Shown: positions 1-11,672 of the stretch, one piece after another | How positions within the stretch are numbered: position 1 is the stretch's first letter | Layout of the letters: the number at the start of each line of letters is the position of its first letter | Source of the DNA: Lycocorax pyrrhopterus obiensis | Taxonomy: Eukaryota; Chordata; Aves; Passeriformes; Paradisaeidae | Length of the DNA: 64,000 nt | Direction of reading: 5' to 3' | NCBI GenBank assembly: GCA_014706295.1 | Contig: JACSVZ010000024.1 | Span: forward strand, 2,473,136-2,537,135 | Made by a program: the position numbers and the translations under genes | The notes under the pieces: generated by a model | The model's database searches: none | What the model saw: the letters and a program-made list of their open reading frames with translations, nothing else | What the model was told of the DNA's origin: nothing

Positions 1-3000
1 GTCTCCACACTGGCAGCTCTTAAGAACAGAGCACCAGAATGAGAACAATTGTAGCATGACTGCAGAGTCACTAGAGGAGAGGAAATGTGTGACATCAGCT
101 AAAGGAAATGAGAAATAAAATAAGCTGTAGAGGAAAGACAACTAGCCACAGCAAATGTCTGGAAAGTCCTTAAGGCTTTCTCCTCAGAGTATCTCTGCTT
201 CTGATGATCCTGAAAGAGGGGAAAATTGGGATTTTCCTCTAAAGGCAGATTAGGAATTCACTCTGTGTCCCCAGTTAGATTTGAGATTAGACAACTTTTT
301 GAGCATCTTCCTCCCAAACAGATGAATGGCAGAAGAACTTCCACTTAATAACTTCCAGGAAAGGAAGAGACAGGAAACTCATATATGGACATACTCATTC
401 CCTAGTAGTCTCCTTCACACTTGTGCTGGAGCGAATTCAGGGATTCCACCATCCCAAGCCTCCCTTTATCTCAGGGATATTCAGCAGACAGTGAGACACC
501 ACAGCAGGGCAGATACCTGTCCCATACACCATCACATTATGGCTACCGTTACCTGTGGCAGCCTGAAGTTCACTCAGCATGGTAATGCTGATGGTGGGGT
601 GCTCAGAGAGACACCACAGACAAGCAAAGCTGCACACATGTCCCAGCCAAGTCATAAATCCCATGTAGCTGTAGCCAATAAATCCCCAGGCTATAGCTCC
701 CATGGCGATGATTAACCTGCCTGCCATGCCTTCCTCTGCTCTTACACCTGCACGCAGCACAGATGTGAGCTTAGAGCAAAAACCTCACACCTGACACACC
801 TACAGGAACCAGAGCCCTGAGTCTGGTGCTTGGCATCTCTGTGAAACACGCTAGAACAGAGCCACAGAGTCCATCACCAGGACAAAGGGGTGTCCAAGCT
901 TGCCACAAGGCTGCTGAGGAACGACAGGGGCCCAAGCAGCAGCAAAAGAGGCCAGTCTGGACTGGAGTTCCTCTGGGAAGGCTGGGAAGAGCTCTCCTGG
1001 CTCTTCTCATGAAATGCCCCCTATGGCAAACATTCCACAGAAGGTCCTGGCCATGTCCATGCTGTGGGGGCACCAGAGACCCCCATGGCGTGGCTTCGTG
1101 TCCTGGGAGCCACAAGGACAGGCTGAGGGTTGTGTGCCCTGTGCCTCACCACTGACGACACCAGCCAAAATTCTCCAAGAGCAAGGAGCTGGCACAGACA
1201 CTGGGACACTTTCAAGTCACACTTCTGGTGTTGGGCTGGTGAGCCCTGGCTCTGAGCTGGAACATGGCAATCTCCTCATCAGTGAGGGAGATGGGGTACT
1301 GACAGAGGAGCCAAGGTGGACAGCAGCAGTGCTGCTCTGTGCTGGCTTTTGGCTCACCTGGCCTCAGGATTCCCAAGCTTATGGGCTGCACAGCACCAGG
1401 GCAGCCAGCACCATGCCAGAACCCACCCACTGTCCATGCCAGTGCCTGGATGTCTCCAGCCAGGGACAGGCAAAGCCTGGATTGGCTCTCCCCTGGCTCT
1501 TCTCCAGAGGGTGCAGGTAGCCTTTCCCAGGGCCACTACAGAGGGAAACACCTGGCGTGCATTTCAGCACAGTGCTCTGCAGGTGTGCATCCAGGTGCCA
1601 GGCAGCCACCAGGAGCCCTAGGTGAGCTCCAGCCAGGCTGGAGACGTGCAAGTGCTCTGCAAACTGCAGGACAGTCCTGCTGCTCTGAACCCTGCTCAGG
1701 GAGAACTCCAAGACGACCGGAAGTCCATGGACACCACAACTGGCACCACAGCTGGACGTGTCTGAGCTGCTGTGGGGTCACTCTAGTCCCCCACAACAAC
1801 AGCACAGGGTGGCCACGGTATCTGGAAGCCCCCTGAGCAGAATGGAACCCCTGTAATGTGAGGGAGCCTCGTAGCAACTGCACCACATGGGATGGGAGCT
1901 TCAGCAGGGTGGGCTGCACAGGAGGCTGGCATGTGGAGCAAGGGACAGCCAGGCTCTGTCTCTTGTCAGGCCACATCAGGGTGAGCTGAGGCTCTGGCAG
2001 TGATGCTCCAGAGCTGTGCTGGGATGGAAGCTGCAGCCATCTCCTTTCTTCTGCCACCAGACATCCTTCCTGCTTTCCCCTTCCCATCAGCTGCTATAGG
2101 GATGAAGGAGCCTGACCCTTCATGGCTGAGACAAAGCCCCAGCTCTGCCCTTTAGGCTGCTTCTGGGGGTTTAAACTTAAAACCAAACAAGAGCGTGCTA
2201 TGGAGGTTGGCTGACGGCCAGCCCATGTCTCTGGGGAGAGCAGCCAGTGATGTCGGGGCAAGGGGAGTGCTCAGAGGGGATGTAGCAACACTTGACAAAT
2301 CTTGGCTCACTGTCCTGCCGCAACACAGCCCTTAGAGGAAATGAAAGCCTAGGGGGTTTTGGGCTGGGGAGGAACCTTCAGAAGTCTTCATCCTTCCTCT
2401 GCTCAGCCCTGCAGCATGGCCATTCTGCATCAGCAGGTTCCTTTGCCCCCATACAGTACCCACACGTAGCTCCTCCTTTTTACTGTCTTCCCTCCTGGGG
2501 ACCCTCTTTCCCTGCTCCCAATTTCTGAGCGTGTAACTTTGAATCCAATATTGAGATGCATTTTGCCAGTGGAGGCTAGGCGTGTTCAGCACTCCTGGCA
2601 GTCTGACTGCCCTGTGCTTGACACTATTTCCCACTCTTCCCGCCCAGGGAATGCACACACCAGCTGACAGCTCTGACAGCCATGCAAGGCTGAGTTGAGA
2701 AAAAAAACAGTCTGGAATATGCCTTTACTTTCATCAAGCCAACTTGCAACCTAATAAAAAAATAAATAAGCTTCTTTTACTCTGATTCCCATAGATGCTG
2801 TTAAGGAGCACTGATAGTCCTTCAGGCTGTTGTAAGTGCTGGATCCCAGAGCAGCTGTTCCAAATTCTGCTGTCTGGGGATAACCCCACACAGTCTGATT
2901 GGTGGGCAGTGGCTGTTCCCCATGGGTCTGGCACCCAGCAGCATTCTCATGGCAGCACAACCTGCCATGGCAGATGCCCAATGCCCCTTGTAAGCACCAC

Positions 3001-6000
3001 CTGCCTCTGGCACATATCCTTGGGGTCATTTCCTTCTTAGATGGAGCCCGTTTGCAACATACTCGCTTTGGATAACCACATGTAAATTTTGGAGAGATGA
3101 GAAACTCTTGATTTAATAACCAAATATCCAGAGATTTCTTCCCAAGAGCAAGCTACACTGCAGAGAAGAGCTCTCCAAGGAGTGCGAATGGAGGAGCAGC
3201 ATTTCAGCTGATGGGTCTGTGACTGCCCTGTCAGTGACATAAGCAGCGAACAAGGACAAGATGAAATACCAACATGGAGCTTGTGACAGCACCAGCCACT
3301 GGCACACAGATGAGCTTGGTCCCTGCTGGTTCCCGTCCCCAGAACACATTCTTGAGTGCCAGGATGACTCTTTGAAAAAGCATGAAGTTCTTTTGGAGCT
3401 GCAGCACGTGCTGAGCTGGTGCTGAGCGTTACTGTCTGTGAGTTCCCACTACTCATGTAACACTCTGCAAAATTTTCTTTTGCTTGTTTCAGGAAAGAAA
3501 TACTAAATAAACTCAGCTTCCCCCATCATGAGCACTTCAGAGCCGAGCACAGTGTGTCCCCAGCTTGTTAACAACCCTGCAGGAATGTGCCCTGGAGCTG
3601 GGCTTGCTCAGCAGGAAAACACACCAACCCATCGGCCAGAAGCCACTGCTGGGGCAGTGGCAGCAGCACTCCCTGGATACTCCTCTGGCAGCTGTCAAGG
3701 CAGGGCATGGCTTCTGCTGCTGGCTGTGCCACAGGGATTGCCCAGACTGGCAGAGAATGTCACTGCTGGTAGCTGGACAGCCTCACCAGCAGTGGGTGAG
3801 GCAGGGAGCAGGGCAGCCTCCAGTTGGTTTTAGTTCCCAAGCGCAGCCCTGCTGCCCTGGGCAGAGGGGTGAGTTCGTGGGCCATCATGTCAGGATTTGT
3901 GTGCTACAGCCCCAGGCTGTCACAGCTCTGCTGGAGGCAAAAGCCGTGTCCTGCCTGAGCTGCCACAGCTGGGACACTGCTCCTGCTGCTCCCAAATTCA
4001 GTGACACACCTTCTGCCACAGCTGCTAGCCCTCTGCCCCATTTGCCTGCCCAGCCTGGGCAGGGGCTGTGTATGAATGGGATGAGGGACCTGGCCTCCTT
4101 GAGAGGCTCCAAGCATTGCCTCCTCTTCCTCACAGGAGGAAGGTCCAGGCAGGGCTCCTCGCCTTGCTTCGCAGCATCCAAGCGAAGCCAGGGTCGCTGT
4201 CACTCAGGCGTGGAATGGGACCTGGGTGAGAGCAGTTCCCCTCCCCACAGCCCCAAAGACACCAGCAGCACCCACCTGACTCATGCTGTCACAACGCACC
4301 TCATCACCTCATCCCTCCTTGCTGGGCATGCAGAACAAGGAGCGTCTTCCCACACCCAGGTTGGGAGGATGAAGATGTCTCTGAAGCCTTTGGCGCTGTC
4401 TGAGATGCCACGGCTCAGAGATCCATGGGGGATGTTGAGCCAGCCTGTATCCTGAGTTACCCAGACACAGAAGGAGCTTGTGGAGCTTGGGGAGGGAGGC
4501 CTGAGAGAGCAAGCAGAAGGGAAAGGAGTGTCTTACCTTCGGGTCACAGAGCACCTGCTCCAGCTCAGTCACAGACCCCAGCCCGCCAGATCCCTGCCGC
4601 AAGTGGAGACACCAGCAGGGCCGAGCCGTCAGTGTGCTCCCGCCTGGGAAGAGGCTCTAACAGGAAAGAGGGCGTTGTGCTGGCTCCCAGGTGAGTGACT
4701 CACTTCCCTCTTGGCACTTGTGACATGCTTAGCTGTGCCCTGGCTGCACCCTGGAGCTTGACACCAGTTCCTGTGGTCCTTCCTTGGGCAGGCGGGGGAA
4801 GGGACACAGTGGTTGAAGCTCCATTCATGGTGAGGGGCTTGTCACACTCCTGTGGCACCTGGTGCCTCACAGGCCAGAGATGGGGTAGCCCAGCCCTGGA
4901 GCAGCTCCAGTTCAGGGGCACTCCCTGGCAGGGCCAGGGGTGCAGAGGTGGTCCCAGGTCAGCAAGGAGGGACCAGCGCCCTCACCAGATCTGTCCTCTG
5001 GGCTCTTCATTTCCTTCCAGATCCCAGGGTCAGGAGGGAGAACAGCGAGTGCTTGTTCCAAGGCTTCCATGATAGGTGGAGATTCATCAGCAAAGTGCCA
5101 GAAAGGGCACTGCTCTGCTGTGGGAGACCCATATCAGAAAATATCAGCCAGAAAATACTCCAGGCTGTGGCAGCTCATTCCTGTACCCCTTCCGCAGCAC
5201 TATAAAGCCCCCTTGGTCCTTGTGCTCCTTCAGCCTGGGAAGAAAGGGTGGTTGGGCACATGGGGGACCCACTCCTTCCGGCTGCCACTGGCACTGCTCT
5301 GCCCAGGTTCCACACGGGGTTTCCTCCGACATACTCTGTGGCACTGGCATTGCTCGGGTCATGGGCACAACATCCGCCCAAGTCACTCATGTTATAACAA
5401 GAAATCACATGAGTTTCTGTCTGCTCCCTTTAGGGCCCATGGGTTGTTTAACAAGGAAGTGTTGTTGGAGTTTCTTTGTTGGTAAGAATTGGCTCTGTTG
5501 GTAAGAAGTGGCATGAAAGGAAGTGTGAGGCTTATAAGACAGTCCTGGAGGGCAAGACAGTCACAACTCGTAGGTGCAAAAAGCACTGCTGCCAGAAGGA
5601 ACTGGCTGGCTGCACACCCTGGAGCTCCCCAGGCACCCAACTGCAGAGCTGCAGCAAACATCCCAACTTCCCAACCAACCAACCAAGCTGCATCAGTTCA
5701 ACTATGGCCTTTCCCAGAAGAAAAGGTTGCCAGCCAGGCTGTGAATTAAGGCAGCCAGGCTCTGCCTGGAGCACAGCCAGAGAATGAGGACAGTTAATGT
5801 CCCCTCTGCATCAGGCTGGTGACACTGCACTTGGAACAGCTTGGGCAGCTTAAAAGGGATGTGGAGAACTGGAAAGGCAGAGAGCTGGCACCACAGTCTG
5901 AGCTTGGGGCACAGGTTGGAACAGCCCTGAGGTAGAGGGACCATCTGATCACTGCCTGCAGCTGCTGGAAGTGAAGTCGCAGAGGACAGGCATGAACTCT

Positions 6001-7230
6001 TCTCAGTAGTGACAAACGGTGTGACAATGGGCAAAAGCCACAAACCAGGATGCAGGACAGTCAGGATGCATGTCCGTGAAATATTTTCACTACAAGGGAT
6101 GTTCATCCCTGGGATGGAAACACAGGGAGGCCAGGGATCTTGTCCTTATGCTTGCCTAGATAAAGCCCCAGCTAATCTCACCTACCAAAGGTGACAGCCC
6201 CACCTCAAACACAAGGTCAAATTAAAGACCTACAGCGGTCCTTCCCCAAAACACTCCAGTTCTGTGATTTGAACTGCAACAATCACGCTGGCATGTGTGT
6301 CAGTGTTATTTTCCTTTACAGGTGCCCACCCTGTAATCAAAACACACTCCTGCAACTCTGTTCCACCCTGAAAAACTGTTGTAAGAGTGCCCACAGAATT
6401 TACCCCAGATTATCCCAGAAAGGGAATGTGAATGCAGCAGGCAGCCAGGGAAGGCCAGGAATGTCTCCCAGAGCCCATTTAATGGCTCTGAATGGGCTGC
6501 AGCAGAGCTCTGCTACAAAGACCTAATTGCCCCAAGATATGTAAGTTCAAAGCCCTCCGGCTGGTGTGAAAGGGAGGCTTCCTCACAGGAAGGCTGCTGA
6601 GCCTCAACAGTGAAGCAGGCAGCTCAACTACATCCCAGATCAAAGTGCGCATGGTGGTCACTGCAGCAACTGAGATCCAAGAGGGATCCCTGTTGCATAA
6701 TGTATTTAAACCCTGTTGGTATGCACTAGCCAAACTCTCACTCAAGACCAGGATCCACACCTGGATCCGATTATTGGCTCATCAACCTCCTACGAACAGC
6801 TGTGGCTGTAGGGCGGGCATTAGCCCTATAAATCAAGCCCTGGGAGGAGCCAAAAGGAGAGAGGTGGTTGTTCCTGGTTGCTGTGTGCTGCTGGAGCTCT
6901 GCGATGAGAAATTATAATCCAAGGATCAGAAGACTGCGAGCTCTGGCACAGGATCCCAGCTTAGAGGAGCAGCAGCCCCAAAAGATCTTCCCCTTCTGTG
7001 CACAACACGAAATCAGGGCTGTGACAGTTGCACCTGCCAAGAAGCACAAGGAGGCAACCCAGATGGGAAGGCAGGGGAGCCTCATCAGCAGATGTAATGC
7101 CAGGAGTTCCGGAAAACAAACCTGGGGAGGTTTCCAACCCAGGCAGTGCAGCCCTACACAGGGCCAGGCCGAGCATGCTGTGCTGGGGCACAACACAGGG
7201 GACAATGCCCCTTTTCTGCTGGTGAGTTGT
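1..7230. other. Gene-free stretch, no recognised gene
   Basis: This is relatively GC-rich sequence with many open frames on both strands, up to 296 codons at 3565-4455. None shows a recognisable domain, and their Ser/Pro/Cys/Gln-rich compositions look like chance frames in GC-rich DNA. In mammals PTAFR lies on this side of DNAJC8 (knowledge from memory), but no seven-transmembrane reading frame is visible here. Noncoding exons or a lncRNA cannot be excluded by eye. One weak candidate exon is listed separately at 553-716. Confidence 0.55.
553..716 (-). other. Candidate exon encoding a hydrophobic segment, unproven
   Basis: On the minus strand a 164-nt block is framed by an acceptor-like GCAG and a donor CACAG|GTAACG. 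Its open frame gives about 54 residues beginning LIIAMGAIAWGFIGYSYMGF and continuing through W, L, H, C and F-rich sequence, enough for one or two membrane helices. The flanking phases are compatible with a spliced internal exon. I do not recognise the family and found no matching neighbouring exons, so this may be chance or a relic. Confidence 0.2.
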
Positions 7231-7500
7231 AGAATCTTAGAATATCCTGAGTTGGAAGGGACCCACAAGGATCATTGAGTCCAACTCCAGGCCCTGCCCA
7301 GGACACTCTAACAATCCCACCATGTCCCTGAGAGCATTGTCCAAATGCTCCTGGAGCTCTGGCAGCCTTGGAGCTGTAACCCCTTCCCTGGGGAGCCTGT
7401 TCAGTGCTTGACAGCCTCTGGGGCAAGAACCTTCTCCTGATATCCAACTTAAACCCACCCCAATGTAACTTCATGCCTTCCCTCAGGTTGAGGGAATCCT
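7231..7500 (-). mobile_element. CR1 LINE 3' fragment
   Basis: The plus strand starts with AGAATCTTAGAATATCCTGA and then GTTGGAAGGGACCCACAAGG. This is the reverse complement of the conserved CR1 3' end, followed by the usual reversed CR1 3' region (CCAACTCCAGGCCCTGCCCA, GAGCATTGTCCAAATGCTCC). The insertion is a 5'-truncated, decayed copy, typical of bird genomes. Confidence 0.9.
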
Positions 7501-10500
7501 AGGAATGTAGAACTCAGCTACCAGAGCAGGGGAGGTCTGGCTCACACTGCAGTTTGCAAGAGGAAAAGGAAGACAAGACACTCAATCTCTGTAGATAACA
7601 CATGGCTATAGCCCAATTGTTTCTCAGGGAAGCCTCCTACATTAAGGCCAACCTCTCACAGTTTCTCTCCAGTTTCAGTTGTTTTAAGACAAAGACTAGC
7701 AAAAGAAACTCTTCTGGAAGGTGAAGAAAGCACAAACGATTGATCTCTCCCACCTGCGTCCCTTCACCCAGTACATCACTGGCTTCAGCTAATCCCCAGA
7801 ACTAGATACACCTTGAAATACAAATGGCATACAGTGAAAGAGCTGTTCCTGTCCAGGGAGAAGGGGTTGATGGTGAATTCAGAGCACAGCACTGTGTTTG
7901 CCAAACTAAGACAAATGTTAAGTAGCACACTGGTTTATGTCTTATCAAGAATAGATTTTATCTCTGGCAGATCCCACAGGTCTAGCCTTTACTGAATGGC
8001 TTTGCTGCCTGGTGAAATCTAGATCTCAGCTTGTCTACACACTCGGAGGATCCTCCAGTCTCATTCCTAAACTGCACAGTAGCACCAGACAGGAAGGTTC
8101 TGCCCCATTCCCTTTATCCATATATGAGTTGTTTCTATTGCAATTGACCTTTTCTATTCTCAGACACAAGAAACCAAGTACCTTGCAAAGGTCCTTCCCC
8201 ATCCCACAAGCGCTGAACAGCAGATACACCCTTGCCGAGTGCATAGGGAGGGGAAGGCAAGCTCCCTGCCTCAGACTGGAATAAGGAGCTTCAAATGTGG
8301 CCTCTGGATGCCCAGAAAACAAAGCCAAACTTTAGTTGACTCCCCCAGACATTCTGTGGGAACTGGACACAGAAAAGTTATTTTCACAGGAAACCAAAGC
8401 CAAGACCCTACTGAAAGGCACTTCTGCAAGTCCCTGGTACTTCTTCTCCTGAAAGAAAACAAAATTAGTCCTCATTCCCAGCAATGCATTTTCTTGTCCC
8501 GTACATCAAGGACAAATAGTTGAGTTTACTGACCCCAGAAGAGCTCCAGTAAGGTAAGAGGCCTAGAGATCCCTCTCTCTACACATTTCTACCTCTTGAA
8601 ATTAAACAACATTCCATTGAATCCGCCCTACTGCTGTGACACGTGTGGCAGGGGCCAGGCAATGGCCCAGCCCGCATCCACGTTGTGCACTCACTTACTT
8701 CCACCGAGGCAATTCAAACCAGTTTGCTTCTACGTAGGATATGAAGATCAGAATTAACCGCCCATGTTCCCTCCAGTGGAGCAGAGAAATACCCAGGAAA
8801 GGCCCAGGTTCTGCCCAAGCCCCCTGGCAGATGGGAAACTTCTCAGGACTTGGCTGGGTAGGTAAGATAGGAAAAACTGCATATTCAGACACAGAAGCAT
8901 ATCATAGGCAGGGCAGGAAGCCAAGGGAAAAGGAATAGCTAAACTGAGCATAAAATAGCACTGTTGCAAGCTACACATTTCACTATCCCAATCCAGTCAG
9001 ACCCAGTTGAAAACAATGACTCCCAGCAGAAGCCCATGGACCTGGGCCCATGGCTCCAGCTGTACCCCTCGAGAGCTAGTGGTGAGCCACTGCCCTAGGC
9101 ACGTTCTTGTCAACAGACACAGCTCTGAGCAGCAGAATCAGAGCATAACTGGGTCCTACAAATTTTTCAAGTTCTCACAGGACCCATCCTGAACTACCTG
9201 AAAAAAATGTAAAGAAAAGACCTTAAAGAGTAGAAAAGACATTATACTATTGGCAAGGAAATGCTGCTAGAGACCAGTGTTTCAGTATCAAAGGGAAGGA
9301 CCCTGGGACAAGAGTGATGGGGACAGATTTCATAAGCTAGAAATACTTTCACAGGTGAAGAAGAGGCAGACAGGTTGGAGGGGCAGCATGTCCTCTGGGC
9401 ACTGAGAAACTGCAGTTGGAAACCCTGATGGTGTGAGCTGCTACCCAGAGCTGCTCGAGTCTTCCAGTCAGGGAGAGAGGCAACAACATAAGTCAGCTGA
9501 CATTTCTCCCAGAACAAATGTAGCCAATTGCTGACTTGACAAGGAAGTTATGTCCTACCAACACATTCCCAGTTACTGGAATAATAGGTTCTGCCCATAA
9601 AAAGTAATTTCAGTGCCTGAACAGTTCAGTGTCTCCCAGACCTGTCAGCCCATCTTACTCTGCTGCTAGTTAATGTTTGGCTCATGTTCCGCCCAGATAT
9701 CACCAACATGTTACTTTATAAGCAATGCCTTGCCCCTCCAGGTTCATCTCAAGTGATCTATTTAGCAGGTTACACCTCACAGGGCAAATAAGGTAAAGAA
9801 ACTATATTCCTGTGTTTACACAGAAAATAGGAACTCCGTTCTGCTGTGATAGGAGCTATTTAATGTATAAAGCACCAAAATACCTTAGTTTTATAAGGGA
9901 AGGACATTTCATTTTACATCTGGTCACACAGACCAGTGCACGAGAGGAAAAGAAAAGAAGGCGAGTGGAGAGCACCAGGCTCCCTTCAGCAGGTTCAGCT
10001 AAGTCCCAGTCCCATCAGGAAGCACTGCCTTCCCTGGGAGCTGCTCTTCCTGCAGACACATTTGGGTAACACAGCTCGGTCACATTGCTCCTCCCCAGCA
10101 AGCAGGAATAGGAGGCAGTTCATCAAAACTGGAAGAGCTGGGACACAAGCAGCTGGAGGCACCTTTCCTGGAGCAGCAGAACCAACCTTTCCAGAGTGAA
10201 CCGTTGCCAATGCCCAAGACACAAGGAGCAGCACAAAGGATCATGCTCACTTGAAGAGGGCATGTATGAATGCAATGTATGAGTGCAAGCTCAAATGAAA
10301 GGACCTGGCTAATGGCCATGAGGAGGAAGGAAAGCATCATCTTCATGGAAGCAGCTCTCCACAGGACCCAGGTATGGGGATGGCCATGAGGACAGATGGG
10401 AAGAGCTTGCAGAAAGGTCCCCAGAGAAACCTGCCTGGCACATGAGTCTGTGGCACATTCCATTTTCACCACCTTTAAACAGCTAAGAATGTCTTTTAAA

Positions 10501-10890
10501 ACTTACGACACACAGAAAGCAGGAATTTAAAAATCCAAAAGTCATGAGTTTGAGCTCACCTCACAGCTCTGAGGAGTCATGCTTCTCACAGGTGCCCAAG
10601 TCCTCCCAACCCATCCATCCTCCCCCAAGGCCCAGTCACAAGCTCAGTTCTCAGCACAGATCCCGGCACACCTGCCTCTACCCAGGCAACATCCCAGGAA
10701 AAGCCATCTTCTCCTGGCCTCTTGGGTGCCACTCTGAAGGTTGTCACTTCAAAACACAAACCAGAGCAGACTTTGGGATGGCAGCAGACCCTTACTGGGG
10801 AAAACATTCATGCTGAAGAGCAGCAGCATCTCAGTGACAGCACTCCATTCACACTGTTGCTATTGCATTTTTTAATAATTCCAAGAAAAA
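7501..10890. other. Intergenic, nothing recognised
   Basis: No coding exon, RNA gene or clear repeat was recognised between the CR1 fragment and the DNAJC8 3' end. Short open frames of up to 130 codons are present, but none looks like a protein family. Confidence 0.5.
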
Positions 10891-10912
10891 AACCCGGTAA
10901 TTTGGGTAAAAA

Positions 10913-10918
10913 TTTATT
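10913..10918 (-). terminator. DNAJC8: DNAJC8 polyadenylation signal
   Basis: The plus-strand TTTATT reads AATAAA on the minus strand, about 630 bp after the DNAJC8 stop codon. It is the only canonical hexamer I noticed between the stop and this point, so the 3' UTR probably ends near 10890. Confidence 0.65.
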
Positions 10919-11549
10919 TTACATACAGACCATTGCAGCTTAACTATTAATCAAGAGAAGTTATTTTCCTTTACAGGAAGTGACCAGCTGGTCTGAGATT
11001 AACAGAAGTCTAAGCCTGAGAGCTGGGATTTTAGTTTGGAAATCCGATCCTGGGGGCATGTTCCTTCCAAGCACCAATACGGTGAGGAGCTACAGGACTT
11101 AACTGCAGGTCGGCTGCACTGCACAGTGCTGGAAGCATATTCCCAGAATCAGTCCAGATCTTTCCCAAGCTGAACTTGCTGAGAAAGATGGTGCCTGGAA
11201 GAGTTTGGATGCATTTCCAATATTTTGTTCAGCTCTCAAACTAGAAACAGAAGTGGTGAAACAGCACAGTCTCTGTGAAGTACAAAACACCGAGTTACAG
11301 GGCAGCAGACACACGGGACAGCAGGAATGGCGGGGACTCTCCTAAGCCAAGTGTTCTACGTGTAGCGGGGCCCTGGCTGGGGTCATTCTCTGGCCCTATT
11401 TCAAACAGAGTACAAAAAATACTTCGACTGATAATTAATTGTACTGGAAACAAGCAGTCTACTGAAAAGCAAATCTTACTCTAGGTGCCAATGAGTCCTT
11501 AAAAGCAGAGAAGGGACTGAGGAGCTGCACTTCGGCAGTGCTTCCAGGA

Positions 11550-11672
11550 TCATTCGCGCTGCTCCATTTTTACTTTGGGAGGTCTCAGGAAGGTCCTGTT
11601 TTTCTTTTCTTTCTTCCCCTTTGTATTTGCCTGAAAATTTCTCCAGCTGTCTACACGACCATCCCGACTTTC
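11550..11672 (-). CDS. DNAJC8: DNAJC8 coding exon 9, C-terminus and stop (residues 210-249)
   Basis: The exon starts ESRDGRVDSWRNFQAN, carries the basic KGKKEKK cluster, ends PPKVKMEQRE and stops with TGA at 11550-11552. The 3' UTR follows on the minus strand. Confidence 0.96.
   Translation of the reverse strand, partial: ESRDGRVDSWRNFQANTKGKKEKKNRTFLRPPKVKMEQRE

Noticed and set aside
3565..4455. 296-codon open frame on the plus strand
   Set aside because: It has no recognisable domain, a low-complexity Ser/Ala/Gln/Pro composition, no splice context and overlapping frames of similar length. It is likely chance in GC-rich DNA.
6820..6920. CCTATAAATC TATA-like box followed by an open frame from 6868
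   Set aside because: It is an isolated motif without a CpG island, initiator or recognisable product, and could be an old LTR remnant or chance.
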